Origin: Chlorops oryzae
Lineage: Eukaryota > Arthropoda > Insecta > Diptera > Chloropidae
Reading direction: 5' to 3'
DNA length: 64,000 bases
NCBI GenBank assembly: GCA_020466095.1
Contig: CM035808.1
Span: forward strand, 56,766,694-56,830,693
The position numbers and the translations under genes are program-made. Of this stretch, positions 32,610 to 43,105 are shown in pieces. The notes beneath the pieces were generated by a model. It did no database searches, was not told the origin of the DNA, and saw only the letters and a program-made list of their open reading frames with translations. Position 1 is the stretch's first letter. Each line of letters opens with the position of its first letter.

Positions 32610-33766
32610 CAAAGAAATTCTGAAAGACTATCTGAGTAGTTCTGGACGATTCTAGCTGGATCACCCCAGAAGGATATCCGCTCATGGAAATTGACTCCAA
32701 GGTCTTTCTATTGAATGGCTACATTAGGTGCAGTATTCAGGCCCTAGGTTGGATTTTTGCCCGAAAAAATGGGCATTATTACTGTGGATATAAGTTTTAA
32801 AAGATTTGCGAATATCAGACTTTGCTACGACCTGTTAGCAAAGTGCAAATATAATATGTATCAGACTTGCCTACAAATGTCTTACCTGGAGTCTGACAAA
32901 GCAAAAATGCTCTTCTTGTTGCTCAAAATCACAAAATTATGACATAAATAGTCCAACGTTTTTTAATTTTTTGTTCGAGATTTTCGCGTTTATTTTAAGA
33001 CATCACCTGGTTGTAAATCTGCTCATAGCACCGATGATCACCTAGACTCAAACACTAGCTATGGGTAAGATAAACAACTGTCCTTAGCAAGGATACCAGT
33101 TGGTATTTCATATTAATACCCTATGCCACCATGAGTCTATTCTTACAGCATATGTGATTCACACATGTAGCACCACTTTGACCCAAACTCATGAAAATGC
33201 GACGTTCTAATACTAATGCCATTTTAGTAGTTTCTTGATTTACTCGTATTGATTTGCGGAGTAGCGAAATGTCACTGAAGGATATTGTCTGATCCACTAA
33301 GGTTTCCATTTTAATGGCCATTTGCAGGCTTAAGGCTAAACATGGAAAAGGATTTTTGAGAAACTGAATTTGCTTATGCTACGTTTGTGGATATAAGTTG
33401 TGTACCCAAACGCTCAAATACAGTCAAATGAACACCTTTCACTCAGCAATTTAAAAACGCGTATTTAAAAAAATAAAAAACGTTGGCCTATTTTCCACAA
33501 TTTTGTGATTCTGAGCATCAAGAAGAGATTTTTTTTTGCTTTGCCGATAAGACATTTGTAGGCCAAGTTATAAGATTTGACTTTGCTAAATGTAACAAAG
33601 CGATATTTCAAATCTTTTAAAAGTTATATCCACAGTAATATGCAAATTTTTCTCAAAAATCCAACCAGGGCCTGAAAACTGCAAATGGCCATAAAATGAA
33701 AACCTTAGTCAATCTGACAATATCCTTCTGGGGTCTTGCTTTTACCATCAATAGCTTTCAGAATTT
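32610..33766. repeat. Long imperfect inverted repeat inside the LOA-like element
   Basis: Left-arm words AAATTCTGAAAG, CCCCAGAAGGATAT, ATTGACT and TTCAGGCCCT.GGTTGGATTT (32610-32760) recur in reverse complement at 33760-33645. An inner pair, GTGGATATAA...TTTTAAAAGATTTG, faces CAAATCTTTTAAAA...TTATATCCAC. Sequence at 33150-33320 is in addition a diverged direct copy of 32570-32740. This could be a foldback transposon or a local inverted duplication; no target duplication settles it. Confidence 0.55.
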
Positions 33767-33769
33767 CTT

Positions 33770-34560
33770 ATTTAGCCCAAGACCCCATGTCTTGCCAAAA
33801 GTTCGACGGCACTGCCAGAAGACTTTCAGTGCTCGATCGGTTTTTTTCCAGATGTGATTGCTCCACTTTAGCTTGTGATCAAGGATAACTCCTAGATATT
33901 TAGCTTCAGTGGACAACTGCAGTGTCGTTCTTTTAGGTATATCAGCTGCAGGCCATCTCTTTTACGTTTGTTCGTAAAAAGGATGATTGTGCTCTTGTTC
34001 GGAATGATATTTTGACCTTCCGATTTACACCAGCTCTCAAAAGTGCTAAGGACCATCTGCGTGGAGGAGCATACCTTCGCAACTTCCGTTCCTTGTATGA
34101 GAGAAAACACATCTTCGGCGTATGCCTGAATGTGTATCCCTATTTCCTGCGTTTCTCTGAGGAGGGAGTCCACCGCAAAGCTCCATAGAAGTGGGGAGAG
34201 ATGTCTGCGAGCAGAGTTGCACATGAAGCCAAAGGTGGCATTATCAAAGGCCCCTTCGATGTCAACAGAGACTCCCATCGTGTATAATCCCTCTTCAATC
34301 TTGGAGACCTAGTCGTGAAGAGCTGATTCACAGGATTACCCGTTTGGTATGCATGCTCTTGGCAGCTAAGTGGGAAGTTTGGCAACGCCCTTGTCTTGAT
34401 ATGCTTTTTTACTATTCTTTCGAGACTTTTAAGTAAGAACGATGGCAATCTTATTGGTCTGAAGCTCTTGGCCATAGTTTAGTCTTCTCTTCCTAGCTTG
34501 GGAATTAAAACAACTTTGACCTTTCGCCATAAGGTGGGGATGTACCCATGGGCTAGGCAT
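33770..34560 (-). pseudogene. LOA-like reverse transcriptase
   Basis: Minus strand: AKSFRPIRLPSFLLKSLERI (template-grip region), then after a frameshift VSVDIEGAFDNATF (first catalytic aspartate), SPLLWSFAVDSLLRETQ, IHIQAYAEDVFSLIQG and, after another break, AKYLGVILDHKLKW. The catalytic box reads YAED instead of YADD, a substitution at an essential residue. The G-x-P-Q-G motif before SPLLW is replaced by NSARRHL. It is non-functional. Confidence 0.75.
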
Positions 34561-34569
34561 GCCACAAAA

Positions 34570-35150
34570 ATATTTTTCAATATTTGAGCAGGCCTTGCCC
34601 ACCTCTTTGTGGCATGATTGGATAGATTCCATCGGGTGCCGGCGATTTGAAGTCGTCAAAGGTCGACAGAACGTATCTGGTAGATGCCTCAGTTGCCAAT
34701 CTTTGCGCAATAAAGCAGTCATGCCTGGTGGAGTTATGCCATTTGATCCCATTCCTCCCCTAGGTAAACCTACATCCCAAAATAGGTTGTGAAGGGTCAT
34801 AGTCTTGACTTCGAAGTCTATAACTCCATTTGTGAGGAAGGGTCAGGCAGCTGTTTTGCTGAGAGAAACCTTTCCCACCTTTTTTAAATGTTGGTAGCCA
34901 TCGGGGCCGGCGATTAAAGTTGTCAAAGGTCGGAGAGCGATTGGGTTTAGGCCAATCTTTGTGCAAAAAGCTTGTCTGGTGGGATTTTGTATATTTGTCC
35001 CTGTCTTTCCCCGGGGGGAGTAAACCAACCCGGAAAAGGGTTGTGGAAGGAGTTATGTCTCTGACTTCGATGTCGTATAACTCCAGTTTTCTGAGCGAAT
35101 GGTGTCACGGCGTGCTGTGTTGTCCTTTTTGAGGACTTTACACAGCCGCC
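34570..35150. repeat. Diverged tandem duplication of the RT N-terminal region
   Basis: Two consecutive segments of roughly 290 bp share order and wording. GCCGGCGAT then GTCAAAGGTCG near 34640-34665 recur at 34907-34935; GGTGGAGTT/GGTGGGATTTTG, then GTAAACC and AGGGTTGTG-like words, and GACTTCGA(A/T)GTC then ATAACTCCA near 34810-34830 recur at 35063-35085. Divergence suggests an old duplication or another blended consensus. Confidence 0.5.
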
Positions 35151-35160
35151 CTGAATCATT

Positions 35161-35712
35161 TAGTTCGTTAAGTTTGAGCAGAAGTTTATATAAGATTCCA
35201 GTTTGGATTTACGCACCGTTCTCTTCTAATCCTTCTGCACTTCCTTATAAAGTGCCCAATCCTTTGAGGGTGTTTGGAGTGTTAAAGTTTAAGAATTTAA
35301 GGTTCCACCACGGAACAGCGTTTCCTTTCCATGCTTACGTTCAAAGAAAACTTGCTTGTAGGTCTCCATAAACGTTCATAGGCATCCAAATCCACTTTAC
35401 GAGGATTTATACCCGGTGCACCTAAGGTTAGGTGTACTCTTAAGAAAAAATCTTATATAACGGTAGCTGGTGCCCTTTGAGACCTTACCAATATTTGGTT
35501 TGTGACCAAATAATTGGAAGTGAGGAATGGTTGTTGCCACATCGAACAAAAGTGGATGGTCCGACATTTTTCACGCTGGGGCAAAAAACTAGTCCTCGAA
35601 CACCAATTAGAATAAACCTACTTAAATGTACCTTTTGATCTAATAATATAGTGAACCACAAATTGAACTATTGTGTAAAATTAAAAATTAGTGTAGGTAG
35701 ATTTCCAATGTA
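35161..35712. other. No gene seen
   Basis: A plus-strand frame of 90 codons (35099-35371) overlaps the LOA-like 5' part and shows no domain. Nothing else recognisable. Confidence 0.35.
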
Positions 35713-35981
35713 ATCGTTCGCTACTGGACAAGCAACACTTTAGATTTAACATCTACAACCCTTTAAATAAAAGGACAAATAAATTTATAAAACAAAAGTA
35801 TTTTTATTGAGACCTTTAACACGAACAATTTATTAAAAATATTTATTCAAAGTATTTGTCTTGAAACGAATAATTTTATAAGAAAAATTTGTCTTACTAG
35901 GTAAATTTGTCTTTAAACCTCCAATTATTTCGTTTTTTCTTTGTGACTAGTGATAATTTTTAATATATTTCTCGTGTGACA
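35713..35981 (-). repeat. Gypsy-type 3' LTR (left)
   Basis: 269 bp, cleaner of the two copies. Contains AATAAA-type signals in an A/T-rich body. Direct repeat of 39106-39408. Confidence 0.75.
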
Positions 35982-36033
35982 ACTCGGCCATCCTCATCGG
36001 AATCGTCCTCGATTTCCTGATCTTCCAGTTCTG

Positions 36034-38904
36034 CTAATGGTTGGCACCAAGGCTTAATCTTGTCCGAGGCAAGGACCGATAAAAACTTTTTTGTGTGAGT
36101 TGGAGTCCCGGAATGTCCTCAATTAAATATCGATCGTTTCCCAATGACTTTGTTACAATATAAGGTCCTCTATACTTCGGTTCCAACTTACGAGACTCGC
36201 CGGTTGCGATCGGTTCATTTTCGATAACAACAAGATCATCTATAAGATATTGATGAGGTTCTGCATGTTTTTGCTCAAACCGTCTTTTCCAACGCTCCTG
36301 TTCCTTGCTAATATTAATAAGCGCAAGTCCACGCTTCTGTTCTATGCCTAATTCCTTCGCCCCTGCGTCGCAATCTATATTGACTGCGGCTAAAAGTCTA
36401 TTGTGTACAATATCGCGAATCTTGAAATCAAATACCAATTCGTTTGGCGAAAACCCTGTTGTTCCATTCCTTTGAGAGTTGACGACCCATTGTAGGTTTC
36501 GCAGTTGCTGATCCCATTCCCTTGGATCAGCGCTTGATTTTCGTAGATATGTACTGATGAGTTGGTTGGCGCGCTCTACCTGACCGTTTGCCCGGGGTGT
36601 ACGAACAGACGTTTTCACATGTATCATGTTGTTAGCTTCACAATACGACTCGAAATTCCTAGATGTAAAAGCGCTTCCTCTATCGCTTACGATGACTACA
36701 GGAAGTCCAAAATAGCTCGTCATTTCATTAAGAACGTTGATGACTCTGGCTGTTTTTGTATCCCGAACTGCTTTCACGACTAAAAACTTACTAAAAGCGT
36801 CTGATATGGCAACCACGTAACTGTTTCCCTTCTTACTCCTGATGAACGGGCCCAAGTGGTCGATATGGACATGGCGGAAAGGTATGGGCTCAGGTTCTTC
36901 ACAGTACAAGCGTCCCTCCGGCTTACCTCCAACAGTCTTATTGTAGCAGCATTCGATACAGCTAGATATATAGGTCTTTACATACTTCCGGATATTCGGA
37001 AACCAGAAGGTCTGTTTAATACGTTCAATGGTCTTTTCAAGTGCAAAATGGCCCATATTGTCGTGACAAAGCTGCACAATTCGCCAACGAACGCTTTTTG
37101 GAACCACAAACAAAATTCCATTTTCGACCCTTCGATACAATCGGCTATTCTGGATAACATAGTCCTGTTTCAGCTGCTTTTTGTTTGGTGAACCACGATC
37201 TCCTTGAAGAACCAGGATGATGTCCCGCAATTGCGTGTCTTGGATCTGCATAGTAAAAAGCCAATCTTTAGTATCGATAGTTACCTTGTTAACGGTCTGT
37301 TCATTCTTGATCGCAGGTGGTACTCGACTCAAAGCGTCTACGTGAGCCATTTTGCTTCCTTCCCGACGGACGGCATTTAAATGTTTTTTTTCGTCTTTAC
37401 CAAGCGAGTCCTTTGTTGAAACCAGATTCGTTTTCTCCAACCAGCAAACATTTTTTTCCAGGACGAGTCTGCAATCATCCCCAAGTAATAAATCTTTACC
37501 TAGTAGAATATCGTTGTTCAAAAGATTATCATCAACGATTAAAATCTCCTGTTCATAAATTTCGTTATCGATTTCGAGTTTAGCATTAATTTTAGAGTTA
37601 CAGGTATATGCCCCACCTCCGAAGCCCTTCAAGGGGACTGAACAAACCCCTTTCAAAAAATCTTTCGCAAATGTTTTACGCACGAGAGTTCGATCACTGC
37701 CGGGATCGACGAAAGCATCTGTTGGACAATCGTTGATTTTAATTTTCTTAATCAGCGTCTCTTCCACCGTTTTATTCACGTTAATGACGTTTACGTTTGT
37801 CTTCTTTTCCGGACAAACTTCCATTTTGTGAGTTGTACGTTTACAAATTCCACAGCGTTCTTTTTTTTGCGGCTCAGGACATTTTAGTGCGTAATGCCCA
37901 TTTTGCCCACAATTAAAACATTTAATGTCGGATACCGTTTTCTTATCAATTTGTTTTTCGTTATTCGAGCTCTCAGTTCCAGTTCCGTAAAATTTTTTTC
38001 TATCTGTACTGTGAGAATTGTTTCGCAAAAATTCTTCAAAGCAATCACGAAGTTCTTTAACCGTTTTGAATTTCATGGCAGCGGTTGCTCTTTGAAGTTC
38101 GGTATTTTTCACCCCATTTCGAATATATTTTATTATTGCCCTTTCACTTATATTAAACCGACGCCCGATAGCACAAACACGGAAACAGAAGTCACTAACA
38201 TTCTCACCTTGCTTACGCGTAGCTTGACACATTTCTTCATGTATCTCAGCTTCATCATACTCACGTCCAAATTCACCAAGTAGCTCACGAGAAAAATCAT
38301 TAAGATTGGAGAAACTGGAAGGTATTCCATCGAGCCAGAGCCTTGCGGCACCTTTTACCTTACTGAATACCGCAAGCATTAGACAGCGTTCGTCCCAGTG
38401 ATATGCCTCCTCCGATTCTTTGACACGATTTATAAACTGTTCCGCAGATATCGACATCTCACTATTTGGATTGAACTCGGGAATGGTTTCCGCTATTTCC
38501 CTTACAGAAAAGACATTTCGTACAGGTTCATTCACACTTGCTGCACTAGCATTGGTATTTAACTGTCGCTCAGTATCAGGGATCGTATTTTGAAGAATTC
38601 CATTATCGTGGCCACTATCATTGACACTAGTTGCGACGTTGGCTTGATTGTTCATACTTTGCATCACAGACACGAACATCGAACGCAGCTCGGCAATTTG
38701 GTCTCGTAATTGCGCCACTTCATTAGACTCATTCCGCATAGTGGACACATCCCTATTCAGGACCAGATTTTCGTCTATTTCGTCGCTACCTCGCGATTCG
38801 TTTAATCGCAACACCAATTCAGTTTTATTTCCACTCGTGTTTAAACCACTTTGTCGCAGCAGCTCTTTGAGCTGGTCGATTCGTAAAGATTGTAATTTAA
38901 TCAT
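36034..38904 (-). CDS. Gag-protease-integrase fusion ORF, RT deleted
   Basis: 956 codons uninterrupted from ATG at 38904. Residues 1-36 form a SAP-like helix pair (SLRIDQLKELLRQSG). About 130-300 is retrotransposon Gag (VKGAARLWLDGIP). CCHC knuckles are at C329-C332-H337-C342 and C351-C354-H359-C364. The protease motif is FVDPGSD at 398-404, with P where T or S is usual, and ILLGKD at 466-471. At about 495-515 the text jumps to HVDALSR (521-527), which normally follows RNase H, so RT and RNase H (about 500 residues) are gone without losing frame. Integrase follows: H614, H619, C649, C652 zinc site, then D682, D741 and E777 (35 residues between the last two) and a C-terminal YRGPYIV region. 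Perhaps mobilised by a full-length relative. Confidence 0.85.
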   Translation of the reverse strand: MIKLQSLRIDQLKELLRQSGLNTSGNKTELVLRLNESRGSDEIDENLVLNRDVSTMRNESNEVAQLRDQIAELRSMFVSVMQSMNNQANVATSVNDSGHDNGILQNTIPDTERQLNTNASAASVNEPVRNVFSVREIAETIPEFNPNSEMSISAEQFINRVKESEEAYHWDERCLMLAVFSKVKGAARLWLDGIPSSFSNLNDFSRELLGEFGREYDEAEIHEEMCQATRKQGENVSDFCFRVCAIGRRFNISERAIIKYIRNGVKNTELQRATAAMKFKTVKELRDCFEEFLRNNSHSTDRKKFYGTGTESSNNEKQIDKKTVSDIKCFNCGQNGHYALKCPEPQKKERCGICKRTTHKMEVCPEKKTNVNVINVNKTVEETLIKKIKINDCPTDAFVDPGSDRTLVRKTFAKDFLKGVCSVPLKGFGGGAYTCNSKINAKLEIDNEIYEQEILIVDDNLLNNDILLGKDLLLGDDCRLVLEKNVCWLEKTNLVSTKDSLGKDEKKHLNAVRREGSKMAHVDALSRVPPAIKNEQTVNKVTIDTKDWLFTMQIQDTQLRDIILVLQGDRGSPNKKQLKQDYVIQNSRLYRRVENGILFVVPKSVRWRIVQLCHDNMGHFALEKTIERIKQTFWFPNIRKYVKTYISSCIECCYNKTVGGKPEGRLYCEEPEPIPFRHVHIDHLGPFIRSKKGNSYVVAISDAFSKFLVVKAVRDTKTARVINVLNEMTSYFGLPVVIVSDRGSAFTSRNFESYCEANNMIHVKTSVRTPRANGQVERANQLISTYLRKSSADPREWDQQLRNLQWVVNSQRNGTTGFSPNELVFDFKIRDIVHNRLLAAVNIDCDAGAKELGIEQKRGLALINISKEQERWKRRFEQKHAEPHQYLIDDLVVIENEPIATGESRKLEPKYRGPYIVTKSLGNDRYLIEDIPGLQLTQKSFYRSLPRTRLSLGANH

Positions 38905-39105
38905 TATGAACAGGCTCTATTACAGGACAATAAAAGTATTTCGCTATTTTAAGCACTTGTAAGGATTTTGTAAACTGTACACGCAAACCCTTGAATGTTA
39001 GTGTTCAAATTTAAAGAGCAACAAAAGAACCACGAAGAACAAGGATCGCTTGAGGATTTATCCCACTTCTGATATGTCACGAGTCCAGAGCTTTCCAATG
39101 TCAGG

Positions 39106-39408
39106 ATCGTTCGCTACTGGACAAGCAACACTTTAGATTCCCAACGATCTATCAACCCTTTAAATAAAAGGACAGAATCAAATTTATAAAACAAAAGTAT
39201 TTTTATTGAGATCCTTTAAGGCGACGAACGAAGTTTATTAAAGAATATTTATTCAGAAGTATTTCGTACGTTGAAATCGAATAATGTTTAGTAAGAAAAT
39301 TTGTCTTACTAGGTAAACTTTCAGATCATTTACAAGCCTCCTATATTATTTCGTTTTTGTGACTTTAGTAGACTAGTCGATAATTTTTAATATATTTCTC
39401 GTGTGACA
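39106..39408 (-). repeat. Gypsy-type 5' LTR (right), with scattered small insertions
   Basis: Matches the left LTR along its full length but carries about 35 extra bases spread as 1-6 base insertions (for example near 39148, 39215, 39230, 39260 and 39330), which is unlike ordinary substitution decay. Confidence 0.7.
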
Positions 39409-39659
39409 CTAGGAACTTTCATTTCCCAAACTCTCTACCATCTGAACAGCGTAAACACATTTCCGATGCAAACATAGAAAAATTAATTAACTTCCTAAAA
39501 GATTGCAACATACTAGAATTAATTTAATTACTATAAGTGGGGCAGTGTCTTCGGTTGTAGGCACGCTTGTGGGCATCCCGCGTTTTTTGACAGAAAACAG
39601 TTATGGTGGAATTGTGTACTGTCACACTTGTATTTTGACATTAGACAGTGTTTGTGCTT

Positions 39660-39939
39660 TCTTCAAATGTCAACCCCGAAAAAGCACACTGATTCAAAGG
39701 AAATGAATTGCAGAGCACAGTTCTTACTTCTCCGGAATCGATATCTTCTTTAAAGCAGAAGGTGGTTAAACGTGCATCTATGTCTCCCCGCAAGACACCT
39801 CATAAAGGTAAGGCAACTCCACCTGCCAAAAATATAGCCAAGCGCGCCAAAAAAGCGAGTCTTCTCCATATGATGATGATGCCGAGTTTTGCATCATCTG
39901 TTTGGAAGTGCTGCCATTGCGATTGACAAAAGCCAACCT
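39660..39939 (+). pseudogene. Possible C-terminal fragment of a pogo/Tigger-like (DDE_1) protein
   Basis: Plus-strand frame reads SPESISSLKQKVVKRASMSP, then a run rich in K, P and R, then by a frame change DDDDAEFCIICLEVLPL, which looks like the start of a Cys-rich finger. Such lysine-rich tails ending in a small zinc finger occur in insect DDE_1-type transposases. The mariner at 39942 cuts the finger right after LTKANL. The assignment is tentative; a host gene fragment is possible. Confidence 0.3.
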
Positions 39940-39941
39940 TA

Positions 39942-41235
39942 ACAGGTTGGCTAATAAGTCCCCGGTCTGACACAAAGATGGCGTCGCTAGTATTAAATGC
40001 ATATTATTTTTATATAGTGGCAACCTTCAAATGATTCGTGTCAAAATTTGACGTCTGTAAGTCAATAAGTTTGTGAGATAGAGCGTCTTTTGTGAAGCAA
40101 CTTTTGTTATTGTGAAAAAAATGGAAAAAAAAGGAATTTCGTGTTTTGATAAAATACTGTTTTCTGAAGGGAAAAAATACAGTGGAAGCAAAAACTTGGC
40201 TTGATAATGAGTTTCCAGACTCTGCCCCAGGAAAATCAACAATAATTGATTGGTATGCAAAATTCAAGCGTGGTGAAATGAGCACGGAGGACGGTGAACG
40301 CAGTGGACGCCCGAAAGCGGTGGTTACTGACGAAAACATCAAAAAAATTCACAAAATGATTTTGAATGACCGTAAAATGAAGTTGATCGAGATAGCAGAG
40401 GCCTTAAAGATATCAAAGGAACGTGTTGGTCATATCATTCATCAATATTTGGATATGAAAAAGCTCTGTGCAAAATGGGTGCCGCCCGAGCTCACATTTG
40501 ACCAAAAACAACAACGTGTTTATGATTCTGAGCGGTGTTTGCAGCTGTTAACTCGCAATACACCCGAGTTTTTGCGTCGATATGTGACAATTAATGAAAC
40601 ATGGCTCTATCACTACACTCCTGAGTCCAATCGACAGTCGGCTGAGTGGACAGCGATCGGTGAACCGTCTCCGAAGCGTGGAAAGACTCAAAAGTCCGCT
40701 GGCAAAGTAATGGCCTCTGTTTTTTGGGATGGGCATGGAATAGTTTTTATCGATTATCTTGAGAAGGGAAAAACCATCAACAGTGACTATTATATGTCGT
40801 TTTTGGAGCGTTTGAAGGTCGAAATCGCGGCAAAACGGCCCCATATGAAAAAGAAAAAAGTGTTGTTCCACCAAGACAACGCACCGTGCCACAAGTCATT
40901 GAGAACGATGGCAAAAATTCATGAATTAGGCTTCGAATTGCTTCCCCACCCACCGTATTCTCCAGATCTGGCCCCCAGCGTTTTTTTCTTGTTCTCAGAC
41001 CTCAAAAGGATCCTCGCAGGGAAAAAATTGGGCTGCAATGAAGAGGTGATCGCCGAAACTGAGGCCTATTTTGAGGCAAAACCGAAGGAGTACTACCAAA
41101 ATGGTATCAAAAAATTGGAAGGTCGTTATAATCGTTGTATCGCTCTTGAAGGGAACTATGTTGAATAATAAAAACTAATTTTGACAAAAAAATGTGTTTT
41201 TCTTTGTTAGACCGGGGACTTATCAGCCAACCTGT
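39942..41235 (+). mobile_element. mariner element, irritans subfamily (Himar1-like), copy 1
   Basis: 1294 bp with inverted ends ACAGGTTGGCTAATAAGTCC and GGACTTATCAGCCAACCTGT, flanked by TA (39940-39941 and 41236-41237). Ends and length correspond to Himar1-type mariners (about 1.29 kb). Encodes one transposase, which is inactivated. Confidence 0.9.
40121..41168 (+). pseudogene. mariner transposase, frameshifted with catalytic losses
   Basis: The natural start is ATG at 40121, followed by G and eight A where the family has seven, so codon 4 onward shifts out of frame; the conserved text resumes as IKYCFLKGKNTVEAKTWLDN from about 40146 and runs open to TAA at 41168. N-terminal paired helix-turn-helix (TIIDWYAKFKRGEMS, then ISKERVGHIIHQYLDM) is followed by the WVPPEL linker (WVPxxL motif) and the DD34D catalytic domain. 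The first aspartate is N (TINETWL), the second is present (FHQDNAPCH), and the third is V (APSVFFLF). Two of three metal-binding residues are lost, so it cannot cut DNA. Very close overall to Himar1 transposase. Confidence 0.9.
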
Positions 41236-41237
41236 TA

Positions 41238-43105
41238 CATATAAGAAGTTGAAAGACGTATTATAGCCTCGTGCTCAGAAGGAATCTGTGTTCGAATTTT
41301 ATCCACGACAATTAATTCTTACCTCGGATAAATAAAAATAAGCATATCAATAATTTCAATTCCAAGCAAGACCATATTTTTTACAATTAAATGGCTTACC
41401 ATTTTTACTACTTATTTACACCTAAAAAAGTATTTTTCTTTAGTTATTCTCAAATAAAAATCATTCATTTAATCTCATTAATACGTTTTTAACGCAGTTG
41501 AGTCTTGTAAAACACGGCACAATGTAACTAGATTTGTAATCTAGGTACTGAAATGCAGACCTTTTAATATCTCGAATTTGAAAAATGTAGTTACAGCACT
41601 TTCAAAGTAAACGGTCCACATAATGGCCAAAAACTGTTGGCTCGGCAGTAAACATGGGGAACTATGGAATTAAGCACATTTTAATCCGAACTTTATTTTT
41701 TCCTGACCCAATATTTCAAATCAATCTAGTCGTAATTTTTTTCGAGAAATAAAACAAGTGGATTTTTCAATTCAAAGATATGTTATGTTACGTATACGAA
41801 AATCCAAATTGAGTTGTTTTAGAAAAACCTTTATATCGTGGAAATGGTTTGTGATAAAGTTCTGAGAATTGATATTTTCTGCACATAATTGATTGGCCTG
41901 CCATTTGAGATATCGATATTGAAAAAGAGGCTGTTAATGGTTGTGTTATTTTCATTTAAACTAAAAAAAAATGAAAATTTTATATTATTTTTTAAATTTT
42001 TTCACTTTGAGCACCATTTTAGACAATTCATTTAAAGTTTTTCCATTTATTTTTGGTATAATATTGAAGAATGATCTTTAAGAAATACAAAAGTTTTTAC
42101 TATTTTGAAAAAGCTTTAACCACATTTGAGAAAAATGAGTTGGAATGAAGCAATGGTGCTAAAAATTTAAAACGCGATTTTCTCGAATTTATGACGTGAT
42201 GGAATTTTTTTGATATTTTTCAATTATTCAGCAGACCAAAATCTATAAGAGCCACTACTCAAACTCAAAAGGAGCCGAAAAAATTAAATTTTGCCGACCC
42301 GTGTTATCGGCCAAACCCAGGGTTTCAAATGTCAAAACACTTATTAAAAAATCATCTAACCCGAAAATATACCCTGTGTTAACATTTAACTCTGAGGTTA
42401 GCGCAGAGTGGCATTTGAAATTTTAAATCCACCCTCACTCTATAATAGCCGACGGATTTGTAACGTCGTCTGCATCGACGACAAGGCAAAAACAGGCGTC
42501 GTCGAAAGCCGTTCCAAACCTTATCCACACTGAGTAGAGGTCCGTCATCGCGTCGTCTAGCAGAAATTGCGGTGAATGTTTATCATACCTTGTACTTCAT
42601 TTGCACGAATCCATGAAACCAATGAAAGCATCGTTGAAATTTGCACTCAAAATCATGTCCATCGAACGGTTGAAACAGCGACCGACAAAACAAAAAGCAG
42701 CAGCGCGTGAATATAGCTGAGCAACGTTTTTCGTCTAATTTGCTTTGTCTTCTCTTTTGTTTGTCTGCCCAAAGCCGGTAGGGCCGCTCAACTTTTGGTT
42801 TCCCCTTGCCACGATGTTGTGAGACAGAGATGTGTATGTATGTAGGCATGTAGGGATTTTGAAAACAAGTGAAAAAATAAAAAGAAAATGATCATAGAAA
42901 AAATAAATAAAAGTATATTTAGAACATTAAGTGAATATTTGCTATGGATCCAGTACCATCCACATAAAAAGACGCAGTGCCGTCCAATTCCAAAAATGAA
43001 AAAAATTTGAAACACATGCCTTCTCACGATGTTGTTGCTTTTGGTATGCCTTGTGAATTGAGTAGTCTTAATCTACCACCAAAACAAGATGTTTTAAGGT
43101 ATTCC
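41238..43105. other. No gene seen
   Basis: 1.9 kb of AT-rich sequence. Around 42440-42560 there is a short region with repeated GTCGTC/GACGAC motifs. The minus frames at 42583-43027 show no domain. Confidence 0.4.

Larger units (their letters stand above)
31900..35160 (-). mobile_element. LOA-like non-LTR element, decayed and rearranged
   Basis: Minus-strand order is a duplicated RT N-terminal region (35150-34570), RT (34560-33770), a foldback-like interruption (33766-32610), then RNase H and a Cys-rich tail (32510-31910). The PIxLTSFLLKxLER and SPLLWS/VDSLL motifs with a downstream RNase H fit the LOA clade. Stops and frameshifts occur in every part. Confidence 0.65.
35713..39408 (-). mobile_element. 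Gypsy-type LTR element lacking RT/RNase H
   Basis: Direct repeats 35713-35981 and 39106-39408 (both bounded by ATCGTTCGCTACTGG and CTCGTGTGACA) enclose one long minus-strand ORF. Minus-strand LTR begins TGTCACACGAG. Total about 3.7 kb, short for Gypsy because the pol middle is missing. A clear primer-binding site or target duplication was not found; tttccaatgt precedes both LTRs' left edges, so the ends may be slightly wider than given. Confidence 0.75.

Noticed and set aside
37894..38283. Plus-strand frame of 129 codons
   Set aside because: Shadow of the intact 956-codon Gag-PR-IN ORF on the opposite strand.
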